From Lachnospiraceae bacterium MD308 (GTDB lineage: Bacteria; Bacillota; Clostridia; Lachnospirales; Lachnospiraceae), in contig KE159795.1 of the NCBI GenBank assembly GCA_000403475.2, positions 628,366 through 686,727 on the forward strand: DNA of 58,362 bases, read 5' to 3'. Below, piece by piece: positions 27,458 through 36,476 of this stretch. The position numbers were made by a program, and so were the translations under genes. Every line of letters starts with the position of its first letter. Position 1 is the first letter of the stretch. The notes under the pieces are model-generated. The model did no database searches, was not told the DNA's origin, and saw nothing but the letters and a program-made list of their open reading frames with translations.

Positions 27458-28309
27458 ATGACAAAAAAAATCGCTGTAATCAACGACCTGTCCGGGTTCG
27501 GCCGCTGTTCCCTGACGGCTGCCATATCCGTACTATCCGCTATGGGCGTCTCCCCATGCCCGCTGCCTACCGCCATTTTAAGCGCCCAGACCGGTTATCC
27601 CAGCTACTATTGCGGCGACTGCACAGACAAGATGGAGCACTTCCGGCATGAATGGGAGAAGATGGGAGCACAGTTTGACGGCATCTACACCGGGTTCGTG
27701 GCAAGCGAGGAGCAGATAAGGCAAATCTTCCGGTTCCTTGGCACTTTCCACAAGAAAGGCAGTTTCCTTCTGGTAGACCCTGTCATGGGAGATGACGGGA
27801 TTCCCTATGACATGTTTTCCGACACCCTCCTCTCCCTGATGAAAGAGCTTGCCTTTCAGGCAGATATCATCACGCCCAACGTGACGGAGCTTTGCCTTCT
27901 CACAGACACGGATTACAGCCGCATCTCGCAGACCGGGCAGTCTCAAGACCTGCTGGTAGAAATCCGCACCCTCGCCCAATCTCTGTGCAGGGGGAGGCTT
28001 AAGCACGTCATCGTGACCGGCATCCGGTTCGCGGATGATACAGGCGCAAGCCAGATGGGAAACCTCTACGCCACAAAGAATACTTATGAAGTGTTCTCCT
28101 TCCCTTACGTAGGCGGCAGCTACTCCGGCACCGGAGACCTTTTTGCCTCCTGCCTGTGCGCCGGAATCGCAAGGGGCGATAATATCCCGTCCACCATACA
28201 GACCGCCGGGAAATTTATCGAGCTGGCCCTTACCGACTCTGTGAAAGAGCAGATTGACCGCAACGACGGCGTAAACTACGAGAAATACCTTTCCCTGCTT
28301 ATGCCATAG
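27458..28309 (+). CDS. pdxY: Pyridoxal/pyridoxamine kinase
   Basis: 283 residues of the ribokinase-like fold. It phosphorylates vitamin B6 vitamers with ATP for cofactor salvage. Features: KKIAVINDLSGFGRCSLTAAISVLSAMG at the N-terminus, LLVDPVMGDDG in the middle, DIITPNVTELCLLT, and the GGSYSGTGDLFASCLCAG anion-hole/catalytic-Asp motif near residues 220-238. AAGGAG precedes the ATG. It stands alone, divergent from the AAA gene, and ends at a strong hairpin shared with the converging galT. Confidence 0.9.
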   Translation: MTKKIAVINDLSGFGRCSLTAAISVLSAMGVSPCPLPTAILSAQTGYPSYYCGDCTDKMEHFRHEWEKMGAQFDGIYTGFVASEEQIRQIFRFLGTFHKKGSFLLVDPVMGDDGIPYDMFSDTLLSLMKELAFQADIITPNVTELCLLTDTDYSRISQTGQSQDLLVEIRTLAQSLCRGRLKHVIVTGIRFADDTGASQMGNLYATKNTYEVFSFPYVGGSYSGTGDLFASCLCAGIARGDNIPSTIQTAGKFIELALTDSVKEQIDRNDGVNYEKYLSLLMP

Positions 28310-28329
28310 CCTGCCAGTCATAAAACACA

Positions 28330-28359
28330 GGGCGGCAGATCCCGTCTGACCTGCCGCCC
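28330..28359. terminator. Bidirectional terminator between pdxY and galT
   Basis: GGGCGGCAG (28330-28338) and CTGCCGCCC (28351-28359) form a perfect 9-bp GC stem. T-rich sequence follows on both strands, and both converging genes end within about 40 bases. Confidence 0.85.
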
Positions 28360-28399
28360 TTTCCCGTATTTATCCTAACTTTTCCTTCAAAAGTCTTCC

Positions 28400-29890
28400 C
28401 TACAAAGTCTTTACAAACCGCATAAATGCCTCGCGCCCTTCTTCTGTGCACTTATAGACGCCCGCATCCTCAAGAACCTCAACGAACACATTTCCAATCT
28501 CTTTTTTCAGGATATCCGTCACATTTTCCTTCGTAACATTGTCATATTCAGCCAGAAATGCCTCTGCCCATTCCGCATGCTTTTCAATCTTTTCATTGCT
28601 GCGGATATCCTTGCCCTCGGTGATATATTCCGCCAAAAGCTCAATCTCTTCCTTAAGCCTTGACGGCAGGACCGCCAGACCCATAACCTCAATCAGGCCG
28701 ATATTCTCCTTTTTGATGTGATGGCGCTTTGCATGGGGATGGTAAACGCCCAGCGGATGCTTCTCGGTCGTGATGTTGTTACGCAGCGTCAGGTCAAGCT
28801 CAAAGACTTCCCCAACCTTCCTTGCAATCGGGGTGATCGTGTTATGTGGCTCCCCGTCCGTCTCCGCGAAGATAAATGCCGCCTCATCCGTGTAGCCTCT
28901 CCATTTGCCCAGAATATGGTCTGCCAGCTCTATAAGCCTCTTCTCATCCTTGCTCCTGATGCGGAGCACAGACAGCGGCCATTTCACGATGCCGGCCTCC
29001 ACGTCCTCATAACCCGGAACCGTCACTTCCCTCTCGATGGGAGCCTTCGCCATAGCGAAAGTGTAATGCCCTCCCTGGAAGTGGTCGTGGCTTAAGATGG
29101 AGCCGCCGACAATCGGAAGGTCCGCATTGGAGCCCAGAAAATAATGGGGAAACAGCTTGACAAAATCAAACAGCTTGACAAACGCTGCCTTCTCTATCTT
29201 CATCGGCGTGTGCTGCCCGTTGAACACGATACAGTGCTCGTTGTAATACACATAGGGCGAATACTGAAAGCCCCATTTGCTGTCGTTGACCGTGATGGGA
29301 ATGATCCGGTGATTTTCTCTTGCGGGATGGTTCACGCGCCCCGCGTACCCTTCATTTTCCATGCAGAGCAGGCACTTCGGGTAGCTGCTGGCCTTGGCGT
29401 TCTTCGCCGCCGCGATAGCCTTCGGGTCCTTCTCCGGCTTGGACAGATTGACCGTGATGTCAATCTCGCCGTAAGGAGAATCCACTTTCCACTTCATGTC
29501 CTTCTTTACCCGGTAGCGGCGGATATAATCGCTGTCCTGGCTGAGCTTATAGAAATACTCGGTAGCCTCCTTGGGGGATTTCTCATATTTTTCCCAAAAA
29601 CTTTTCTGCACCTGCGAAGGCCTCGGCATCAGACAGTTCATCAGCCTTGTGTCGAACAGATCCCGGTATACGATGCTGTCCTCGATGATCCCGCGGGAAA
29701 CCGCCTCGTCAAGAAGGTTCTTAAGCACCTCCTCAAGCTCAATGTCCTCCCCGTCAATCTCTATGTCCTCATAGCTGTCCTCGCAAAACATTTCTAACAG
29801 AAGATTCGTTGTGTAAATGCGCTCGCACTCAGGCACAAGCCCCGCCTGCACGCCGTATTCCACTAATTTTTTAATATTCTCCGATAACAT
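28400..29890 (-). CDS. galT: UDP-glucose--hexose-1-phosphate uridylyltransferase, class 2
   Basis: 496 residues, the long Firmicutes form. In the Leloir pathway it moves UMP from UDP-glucose to galactose 1-phosphate. Recognisable parts are FWEKYEKSPKEATEYFYKLSQDSDYIR, YPKCLLCMENEGYAGRVNHPARENHRIIP, the nucleotide-transfer region SILSHDHFQGGHYTFAM, and VYHPHAKRHHIKKENIGLIEVMGLAVLP. It lies 12 bases downstream of galK, forming a galK-galT operon. The next gene converges, so there is no galE or galM here. Confidence 0.93.
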   Translation of the reverse strand: MLSENIKKLVEYGVQAGLVPECERIYTTNLLLEMFCEDSYEDIEIDGEDIELEEVLKNLLDEAVSRGIIEDSIVYRDLFDTRLMNCLMPRPSQVQKSFWEKYEKSPKEATEYFYKLSQDSDYIRRYRVKKDMKWKVDSPYGEIDITVNLSKPEKDPKAIAAAKNAKASSYPKCLLCMENEGYAGRVNHPARENHRIIPITVNDSKWGFQYSPYVYYNEHCIVFNGQHTPMKIEKAAFVKLFDFVKLFPHYFLGSNADLPIVGGSILSHDHFQGGHYTFAMAKAPIEREVTVPGYEDVEAGIVKWPLSVLRIRSKDEKRLIELADHILGKWRGYTDEAAFIFAETDGEPHNTITPIARKVGEVFELDLTLRNNITTEKHPLGVYHPHAKRHHIKKENIGLIEVMGLAVLPSRLKEEIELLAEYITEGKDIRSNEKIEKHAEWAEAFLAEYDNVTKENVTDILKKEIGNVFVEVLEDAGVYKCTEEGREAFMRFVKTL

Positions 29891-29902
29891 GCCCGAACCT
29901 CC

Positions 29903-31069
29903 TTAACCAAGCTTTCCGGCGCCGTCGCCGATATCTACCACATAGAACTCCGCCTCATGGCCTACTTTTTCAAGATACGCTTTTCCAATCTCCTCCACAA
30001 ATGCGTCAACCGCGTCATTTTTCACAATGCTCACAGTACATCCGCCGAAACCGCCGCCGGTGATGCGGGAGCCGATGACTCCGGGCATCGCCTGTGCAAG
30101 GTCGACCAGCACGTCGATTTCCTCACAGGACACCTCATAGTCATAGCGAAGAGATTCGTGGGAGGCGTTCATCAGCTTTCCGAACTTCTCGATGTCATTT
30201 GCCTTAAGAGCCTCCACCGCATTGATGGCGCGCTGGTTTTCATAAACCGCATGTTTCGCCCGTTTCCGGCGAACCTCGTCCTTCACAGCGCCTTTGTGCT
30301 CCTCAAACTGCTCTTCCGTAAGATCTCCCAAAGTCTTGATGTCCACAACCGCCTGCAGTTCCTTAAGCGCCGTCTCGCACTCATTTCTCCGGTCGTTGTA
30401 TGCAGAATTTACCAGGCTGTGTTTCACCTTGCTGTTGGTGATGACAATCTTCGCATCCGGCAGTTTTACAGGGGCGTAGGTGTAATTGAGCGTATTCGTA
30501 TCCAGGAAGATCGCGTTGTCCTTCTTTCCCATAGCGCTGGCAAATTGATCCATGATGCCGCAGTTGCACCCGTTAAAGTTATTCTCCGCATCCTGCCCGA
30601 TAAGCGCGATATCTACCATGGAAACGTCAAATCCAAAAGTATCCTTCAAGATCACGCCCGTCAGGACTTCTAATGACGCAGAGGAAGACAAGCCGGAGCC
30701 GTTTGGAATATCACCGTAGATCAGGATATCCATGCCATGAGCCATCTTAAAGCCACGCTTTTCAAATGCCCATACAACTCCCTTCGGGTAATTAGTCCAG
30801 GACGCCTCTTTCGTCGCCACGATCTCATCAAGGCTTACTTCCACGATTCCCACAGAATCAATATTGACCGAATAAAGCCTGAGCATCCTGTCCTCCCGGT
30901 CTCTTGCGATACCGTAGGTTCCCAGGGTGAGGGCGCAGGGAAATACATGTCCTCCGTTATAATCGGTGTGCTCCCCAATAAGGTTCACGCGTCCGGGCGC
31001 GAAATATGTACGGACCTCGCCGCCTTCCCCGAAAGTTTCATAAAATGTCTTAATCAGCTTTTCTACCAT
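29903..31069 (-). CDS. galK: Galactokinase
   Basis: 388 residues, normal length for the GHMP kinase family. The galactokinase signature GRVNLIGEHTDYNGGHVFP is near residue 26, the ATP-binding GSGLSSSASLEVLTG at about 122, and the third motif GSRITGGGFGGCTVSIV near 335. It makes galactose 1-phosphate for the downstream GalT. It is transcribed divergently from an AraC-type regulator about 160 bases away, which is the natural candidate for galactose control. Confidence 0.95.
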   Translation of the reverse strand: MVEKLIKTFYETFGEGGEVRTYFAPGRVNLIGEHTDYNGGHVFPCALTLGTYGIARDREDRMLRLYSVNIDSVGIVEVSLDEIVATKEASWTNYPKGVVWAFEKRGFKMAHGMDILIYGDIPNGSGLSSSASLEVLTGVILKDTFGFDVSMVDIALIGQDAENNFNGCNCGIMDQFASAMGKKDNAIFLDTNTLNYTYAPVKLPDAKIVITNSKVKHSLVNSAYNDRRNECETALKELQAVVDIKTLGDLTEEQFEEHKGAVKDEVRRKRAKHAVYENQRAINAVEALKANDIEKFGKLMNASHESLRYDYEVSCEEIDVLVDLAQAMPGVIGSRITGGGFGGCTVSIVKNDAVDAFVEEIGKAYLEKVGHEAEFYVVDIGDGAGKLG

Positions 31070-31227
31070 TTTATCGCTCTCCTTTTCGTTTTATAGCCAA
31101 ACTGCTAAATTTGCCTTGCAAGAAGTTCTCCCTTGCTTTATGATTATAATGATAATGAGAATAAAGCTTTCGCGCAATAAGAATATTGAACTTTTTTATA
31201 AGGATATTGAGGAAATTTGAATTATAT

Positions 31228-32142
31228 ATGGAAAAGGAATTACAGATTATGGAAAAAACGCAGATTAATACCGAGAAGAACCAGAAAGAGATCAAAAAGC
31301 ATGGGGATTACAGTTTTCCGGTGGAAGTCAGCATCGAAACAATCCAGTCTTATGAGCAGGGCTCTTTCCTGTGGCACTGGCACCCGGAAGTGGAGCTTAC
31401 GTGGATCATGTCCGGCGCCATCGAATACCGTGTCAACAACCAGAGCTACATCCTAAAAGAAGGCGAAGGGCTTTTCGGCAACAGCAACACCCTCCACTCC
31501 GGTTACATGAAAGACGGGCAAGAGTGCACTTATCTCTCCGTCACCTTCCATCCCAGGTTCCTCTACGGGTATGAAAACAGCATCCTGCAGACAAAATATA
31601 TTGATTTCATCACATCAAATGACAGCTGGCCTTCACTGAAACTTGAAAAGCATGTAGCATGGCATCAGGAAGTCCTTGACATGATTCAGTCCATCTACCA
31701 CCTGTCACTGGAAAAAAACGATGTTTACGAGTTCAGCATTCACATTCTGCTCCTGCAGATATTTGAGAAACTTTACCGCCACTTTTCAAGTCTGCCGAAA
31801 AAAAAGCAGCAGACGCAAAAGCATTTGCAAAGGCTCCGAGACATTATCTCTTTTATTCAGGAGAATTACAGTCAGGACATCTCCCTTGACGATGTGGCAG
31901 CCCATGTAAATATATGCAAGAACGAATGCTGCAGATTTTTTAAAAAACATATGAATATGACAATTTTTGAATACCTTCTGTTCCTGAGGATACAAAACAG
32001 CCTTATTTTCCTGAAAGAAGGTGAGAGCATCACCAGAACCGCAGGACTTGTAGGGTTCTCCAGCCCTGCTTACTATGGGCAGATATTTAAAAGATATATG
32101 AAATGCACTCCAAAAGAATATCGCGACAGCATGATAGCCTGA
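31228..32142 (+). CDS. AraC-family transcriptional regulator
   Basis: About 304 residues. The N-terminal cupin-like sensing domain has HWHPEVELTWIMSGAIEYRVNNQSYILKEGEGLFGN. The C-terminal double helix-turn-helix has SLDDVAAHVNICKNECCRFFKKHMNMTIFEYLLFLRI and GFSSPAYYGQIFKRYMKCTPKEYR. It reads away from galK across a shared intergenic region, which suggests regulation of galKT by a sugar or its phosphate (inference). The start is uncertain: ATGs at 31228 and 31249 are both possible, and neither has a strong ribosome site. Confidence 0.88.
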   Translation: MEKELQIMEKTQINTEKNQKEIKKHGDYSFPVEVSIETIQSYEQGSFLWHWHPEVELTWIMSGAIEYRVNNQSYILKEGEGLFGNSNTLHSGYMKDGQECTYLSVTFHPRFLYGYENSILQTKYIDFITSNDSWPSLKLEKHVAWHQEVLDMIQSIYHLSLEKNDVYEFSIHILLLQIFEKLYRHFSSLPKKKQQTQKHLQRLRDIISFIQENYSQDISLDDVAAHVNICKNECCRFFKKHMNMTIFEYLLFLRIQNSLIFLKEGESITRTAGLVGFSSPAYYGQIFKRYMKCTPKEYRDSMIA

Positions 32143-32187
32143 AAATGTAAAAAAATGAATTTTGGGTATTCCATTTTGATGATAATG

Positions 32188-32196
32188 TGTTATACT
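32188..32196 (+). promoter_or_regulatory. Extended -10 of the tRNA-Ser gene
   Basis: TGtTATACT just upstream of the tRNA is an extended -10 element. No good -35 is seen at 17 bases. Confidence 0.5.
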
Positions 32197-32206
32197 AAGC
32201 AGGTAT

Positions 32207-32297
32207 GGAGACGTACCGAAGTGGCCGTAACGGGGCTGACTCGAAATCAGTTTACCGGTTTTGCGCCGGTACGAGGGTTCGAATCCCTCCGTCTCCG
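32207..32297 (+). tRNA. tRNA-Ser (anticodon CGA)
   Basis: A 91-base tRNA with a long variable arm (CCGGTTTTGCGCCGG), typical of serine. The acceptor stem is GGAGACG/CGTCTCC, the anticodon loop CTCGAAA carries CGA, and the T arm contains GGTTCGAATCC. CCA is not encoded. It reads UCG codons. Confidence 0.95.
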
Positions 32298-32304
32298 CGT
32301 CTTT

Positions 32305-32348
32305 AAAAAGCGGGGAATTCCTCTATTTATTGGAATTTCCCGCTTTTT
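32305..32348 (+). terminator. Terminator of tRNA-Ser
   Basis: AAAAAGCGGGGAATTCC (32305-32321) pairs with GGAATTTCCCGCTTTTT (32332-32348), a 17-bp stem with one wobble ending in a T-run. It may also serve the converging Rpn gene. Confidence 0.9.
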
Positions 32349-32384
32349 ATCTTCCATACCCTCCATACCCCATAACATATATTC

Positions 32385-33302
32385 CTATATTTTCTGCTGC
32401 ATCTTCAGTACTTCTTCTTTCGAAAGTTCCAGCAGGCTCGCCACCTCTGGAACGGAAAATCCTTTCCCAAGCAGCTTTACTGCACTATCCCGTACTCCTT
32501 CCTGTCTTCCTTCATTCTTTAATTCTTCCAACGCCGTACACATATTCTGCACCTCTCTTTTCTCTCCTTGACGGATTAGTTCTGCCGAGTCCGTTATAAT
32601 CCCTATCATTGCAATCAGCTCCGCATCCACATCACGGTCTCCATACATTTTGTATATCTTATCAAAATTTTTCTTAAAAATTTCTCTTGACACCTCAAAG
32701 ACTGTCTTTACATCCTCATTGTGAAACTTATACTGTTCGCTCTCTCGCACCTGTACCAGATTCAACTTATAATCGGAAAAGATGCTCTCAATCTCCTCCG
32801 GCATTTCTACAATCATATCTTTCAGGCTCATAGGACCATCCCAGGCTTGTTCGCCGTAGTACACCGTGACAGATACAATAGGATGAAGCCGGTCCTCTTT
32901 ACACATCCCTGAAAGGAATTCATCCTTTGTCATTACATCCTTCTCTTTTTTATGTGAATGTGCAATCATCTGATATTCCTTCAAATACCCCAGACCGTCA
33001 TATAAAAGCGTCCGAAGAGGCATTGCATAATGAATCCGCTGCTGGCTTTCCAGGCCAAACACGGCAAACTCCACACCAAATGCCATCTTCTTCACCACAT
33101 CCCTTGCGCGTACAAGTGATTCCTCATAATCCTTGAACTGCACAATACCCGACATATCTGTATCAATTTCCTCTAAATCTTCCGGTCTCAGTACCTCTTT
33201 CCCCTGAAACAGAACTGCATTGAATAAATCCGCAAAACGCTCATTCTGCCTCCAAAATTCTTTCCACCTTACGTCCGATTTTACGTTATCCTTTTTCGGC
33301 AC
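32385..33302 (-). CDS. Rpn-family nuclease/putative transposase, full length
   Basis: 305 residues from a GTG. The PD-(D/E)XK-type N-terminal domain includes the ENERFADLF-like RQNERFADLFNAVLFQGKEVLRPEDLEE, the central FAVFGLESQQRIHYAMPLR (ExQ motif), and HPIVSVTVYYGEQAWDGP. The C-terminal EGRQEGVRDSAVKLLGKGFSVPEVASLLELSKEEVL is the usual helical tail with a small recognition-helix-like repeat. Rpn proteins are DNA nucleases linked to RecA-independent gene transfer in E. coli. It belongs to a different subfamily from the truncated copy at 2036. A promoter lies upstream at 33338-33365. Confidence 0.85.
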   Translation of the reverse strand: MPKKDNVKSDVRWKEFWRQNERFADLFNAVLFQGKEVLRPEDLEEIDTDMSGIVQFKDYEESLVRARDVVKKMAFGVEFAVFGLESQQRIHYAMPLRTLLYDGLGYLKEYQMIAHSHKKEKDVMTKDEFLSGMCKEDRLHPIVSVTVYYGEQAWDGPMSLKDMIVEMPEEIESIFSDYKLNLVQVRESEQYKFHNEDVKTVFEVSREIFKKNFDKIYKMYGDRDVDAELIAMIGIITDSAELIRQGEKREVQNMCTALEELKNEGRQEGVRDSAVKLLGKGFSVPEVASLLELSKEEVLKMQQKI

Positions 33303-33337
33303 TTCATCACACTCTCTTTCTCTTCTGTTCCACCTTT

Positions 33338-33365
33338 ATTATAACAGATTTTTACAAACCTGCAA
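33338..33365 (-). promoter_or_regulatory. Promoter of the Rpn gene
   Basis: On the minus strand TTGCAG (33360-33365), a 16-base spacer and TATAAT (33338-33343), with an extending TG before the -10. It lies about 36 bases from the start codon. Confidence 0.65.
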
Positions 33366-33467
33366 CCAATCTCTTTGTCTAGTTGCGCTATGAATTCGTC
33401 CAGTCACGCTTCCATCCTTTATATTCTCTGGCTTTTATACGATATTATATACGGAGGAAATATTTAT

Positions 33468-34208
33468 ATGCTAAAAATAGCTATTTGTGATGATGATGCC
33501 GCCACCCGCTCTTATCTCACCTCATTAATCCATGAACAGTCCTGGCCATGTGAGATTTTTGAATTTGATTCTGCCGATGATTGCTTTGCAAATATTAAGA
33601 AGATAGAACTTTATTTTCTGGATATTGACTTGAATTCCCCTGACTCCAGAATAAATGGAATAGCTTTAGCACAAGAAATCAGAAAGCATAACTTTGAGAC
33701 GGAACCGGTGATTATCTTTGTGACAGGCTATGAGCAGTACGTATTTGACGCATTCGATGTGAACGCATTTCAATATTTGCTCAAGCCAGTAGATGAACAA
33801 AAGTTTGCCCAAGTTTTTGTCCGCGCAGCAGAGCAGGTCGAAAAATTTAAGAAGTCAAAGAATCTCCCCAAAGTGGGACGTACGCTCACGCTTCAGTCCG
33901 CCAATATAAACCGGACAATTCCATTAAATCAGATTAAGTATATAGAAAGCAGCAATCACAAAGTCATCCTGCACCTAAAAGACGAACAATTGACTTATTA
34001 CGCAAAAATCAGCGACCTGGAAACACAGCTTCAAGGGCAGTTTTTCCGCATTCACAAAGGTTATCTTATCAATCTTGCCGCCATCAAAGGCTACAGCAGG
34101 ACTGAAGCTATAATGACCAGCGGAGACAGGCTGATAATATCAAAATATAAGTACCAGGATTTTGTAAAAGCTTATCTTCATTTTCTGAAAAAGGAGAGCG
34201 GCTTATGA
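33468..34208 (+). CDS. LytTR-family response regulator
   Basis: About 246 residues; the start at 33468 has GGAGGAAAT upstream. The receiver domain has KIAICDDDAATR and the phosphoacceptor region YFLDIDLNS (Asp52). Its output is a LytTR DNA-binding domain (about 140-246) with IPLNQIKYIESSNHKVILHL and FFRIHKGYLINLAAIKGYSR. This is the AgrA/ComE class. The kinase gene overlaps it by four bases (ATGA). No agrB or peptide precursor gene is visible in the neighbourhood. Confidence 0.92.
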   Translation: MLKIAICDDDAATRSYLTSLIHEQSWPCEIFEFDSADDCFANIKKIELYFLDIDLNSPDSRINGIALAQEIRKHNFETEPVIIFVTGYEQYVFDAFDVNAFQYLLKPVDEQKFAQVFVRAAEQVEKFKKSKNLPKVGRTLTLQSANINRTIPLNQIKYIESSNHKVILHLKDEQLTYYAKISDLETQLQGQFFRIHKGYLINLAAIKGYSRTEAIMTSGDRLIISKYKYQDFVKAYLHFLKKESGL

Positions 34209-35611
34209 GTGAAATACAGTTCAGAATTTTTCAAAACTTACTTACTACTACGGCTGCATTGGTTTATGCTGCCAGCCTGACAGCATTTATGAAGCCTTTT
34301 TTGGTAAATGGAACGCTCCAAAAGAACAAAAAAAGAGACTTGTTCCTTGTATTTTTCCTTCATCTAGCCGCGTGGATAATCTGCAAAAATACAGCCAGCC
34401 CCCGAGGAGCTTTCGGTCCTGTCCTGATTGTCTCACTCCTTATAGCTTCCCGGACGCTTAACATTAAAAAGTCATTCATCTTTCTGCTGGCTCTTCTCTA
34501 CTATAATGCCAGAATCTTAAGCGGCCTGATTGTTGAAAGCGCTGATTATATTTTACAAAGACTTTTTTCTGCGAATCTAACAACTTTGGAAGACATTTAT
34601 CTGTATAATACAGTACAAAATACACTATTTACCCTTTCCCATGTTATTCTGTTGAGCCTTATGCTCTATACATTCCGGCAGCGACTTCAAAAGAGCCTGA
34701 TAATGATACATTGGAGGGAAATATGTTACCTAAGCCTGATTCCGGCGGCAGGTATCCTGTTCGGTCAAATGATTTCTGTTCTGCTATTCGAAATAGAAAA
34801 CGGTATGCCTCTCTGGCTCTATGAGCGCCATCCTCTGTTTTTAGGGATTGTACCTTTATTGGCGTTACTATTTTACACTGGGACATATCTTGCAATTACA
34901 TTTTGGCAAGGACTGGAAACTCTGCGCAGAGAACGTGAGGACTATTTTGTGAATATACAGACAACTCGAGAATTACAGAGCCGGCTCCTTGAAACAGAGC
35001 ACTTTTACACTCACATCCGGCAGATGAAACACGACATACGCGGACATCTGAATAATATCCGAGGACTGTCAAAGAACGGACAATATGCAGACTTAGAGAA
35101 GTATATCAATAGCATGGATGATGCGGTAAAAGATTTTGATCTGACTTTCCAGACAGGAAATGCTGTTACAGATGTCATTGTCAATGATAAACTTCAGCAA
35201 TGTCTCGGATATGGTATTGATTTTCAGGTAGATTTTCATTATCCAATTACCGGCCAATATGACGCCTTTGACCTGGGGATTATCCTTAATAACCTTCTGC
35301 AAAATGCATTGGAAGCATGCGAAAAGATAAAGGATGAGGAAACCTGCTGCGAAGGGAAATACATCACTCTGGCCAGCAGGCAAAAAGGGAATTTTTATCT
35401 GATTGAAGTAAAAAATCCTTTTTCTGGCGAATTAAAATTCAAACCAGACGGTCTGCCGGAGACAACAAAGACAACGGACAATTACTTTCACGGCATCGGA
35501 CTTTCTAATGTACGGCGGGAAGCTGAAAAATATATGGGGGAACTAGAACTAAAAACCAATCACAAACAATTTTGTGCAACGATTCTGCTGCAGGAAAGGA
35601 GTAACCAATGA
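34205..35611 (+). CDS. GHKL-type sensor histidine kinase (AgrC-like)
   Basis: 468 residues. The N-terminal half is a membrane sensor with about six or seven helices. A cytoplasmic coil leads to the H-box RQMKHDIRGHLNNIRGLSK (His near 275). The ATPase domain has LGIILNNLLQNALEACEKI (N box) and HGIGLSNVRREAEKYMGEL (G box). This layout matches peptide-sensing AgrC/ComD kinases. It overlaps the response regulator upstream and the unknown gene downstream, each by four bases, so all three are translationally coupled. Confidence 0.9.
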   Translation: MSEIQFRIFQNLLTTTAALVYAASLTAFMKPFLVNGTLQKNKKRDLFLVFFLHLAAWIICKNTASPRGAFGPVLIVSLLIASRTLNIKKSFIFLLALLYYNARILSGLIVESADYILQRLFSANLTTLEDIYLYNTVQNTLFTLSHVILLSLMLYTFRQRLQKSLIMIHWREICYLSLIPAAGILFGQMISVLLFEIENGMPLWLYERHPLFLGIVPLLALLFYTGTYLAITFWQGLETLRREREDYFVNIQTTRELQSRLLETEHFYTHIRQMKHDIRGHLNNIRGLSKNGQYADLEKYINSMDDAVKDFDLTFQTGNAVTDVIVNDKLQQCLGYGIDFQVDFHYPITGQYDAFDLGIILNNLLQNALEACEKIKDEETCCEGKYITLASRQKGNFYLIEVKNPFSGELKFKPDGLPETTKTTDNYFHGIGLSNVRREAEKYMGELELKTNHKQFCATILLQERSNQ

Positions 35612-36411
35612 ACAACACCATTCAAACCAACTACACAAATAAGATATACGAAAGCTCTGCCGCCATCCAAAGGCAACGGTCTGCAAATGAGGCAGACGCA
35701 AGCTTTTCTTCCCTGGCTGCCAGGGCTTTTACAGACAGAAAGTCAGCAAATGACAAGACCCCCGCGGCAAATACACTCTCAAGTGCTGCCGCAAAGACAG
35801 AAGCCTCTCCAAAAACCGAAGCCCTTTCCCTGAAAGACATGCTAAAAGCAAAGTATCCTGGCATCGCCTACCATGTATTTGACGCCAGCACAAGCTACTG
35901 GCGCACCCGGAATGACTACCCCCACTATCTGCTCTACCAACAGGACTGCGATACAAAAGCTTTGGAAAACTGGAAACCATCCGGACCTAATCCATTTTAT
36001 GGCTCCATAGATGGTCAGTTTATCGCACCCAAAGAAATACATGCCCTAGGCAATGTCCCTCCAGGCAGCAAAGCCGTTGTCATCCACCCTGATGTGCAAA
36101 AACGTATGGAAGAAGATCCCGACTATGCCTATGAGATCATGGCGACCATTGACAATTGGTTTGCGTACGATGTGGCACGAAATGAAGCGATCATGCCCGG
36201 CTGCACCGCTGATATGTCTCAGGCTGTCGCCATCGGCAAAGATGGCTCTATCGTAAATGCCGCTGCCTCGAGTCACTCCGACATCGTTTTTACTGAAAGC
36301 AGTGATGAAATGGTGAAAGCCTATTACCAGCGTCTGAAAAAACGCGCAGATTTCTATCACTGGTTAGAGCGGCAGCAGATAAAAGACAAAATTCTATACT
36401 CTCAGAACTAA
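35608..36411 (+). CDS. Unknown protein coupled to a LytTR two-component pair
   Basis: 267 residues. I do not recognise a well-characterised family. It starts MNNTIQTNYTNKIYESSAA and has no signal peptide. An Ala/Ser/Thr/Lys-rich, probably disordered stretch runs to about residue 75. The folded part (about 75-267) has conserved-looking motifs YHVFDASTSYWRTRNDYPHYLLY, GSKAVVIHPDVQKRMEEDPDYAYEIMATIDNWFAYD, and a C-terminal helical KAYYQRLKKRADFYHWLE. Its ATG overlaps the kinase stop (ATGA), so it is the third gene of the signalling operon. A partner, target or secreted product of the system are all possible. Confidence 0.65.
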   Translation: MNNTIQTNYTNKIYESSAAIQRQRSANEADASFSSLAARAFTDRKSANDKTPAANTLSSAAAKTEASPKTEALSLKDMLKAKYPGIAYHVFDASTSYWRTRNDYPHYLLYQQDCDTKALENWKPSGPNPFYGSIDGQFIAPKEIHALGNVPPGSKAVVIHPDVQKRMEEDPDYAYEIMATIDNWFAYDVARNEAIMPGCTADMSQAVAIGKDGSIVNAAASSHSDIVFTESSDEMVKAYYQRLKKRADFYHWLERQQIKDKILYSQN

Positions 36412-36419
36412 TTGTAAAC

Positions 36420-36460
36420 AGGGACAGGAAACAAAATTCAACCTTTTGTTTCCTGTCCCT
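36420..36460. repeat. Perfect 17-bp palindrome, REP-like
   Basis: AGGGACAGGAAACAAAA (36420-36436) and TTTTGTTTCCTGTCCCT (36444-36460) pair exactly around a 7-base loop. No T-run follows on either side. The GGGACAG...CTGTCCC ends are those of REP palindromes associated with RAYT transposases in many bacteria. It lies between converging genes and may still stop transcription. No RAYT gene is in the window. Confidence 0.7.
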
Positions 36461-36476
36461 TGAATTATATAAACCT

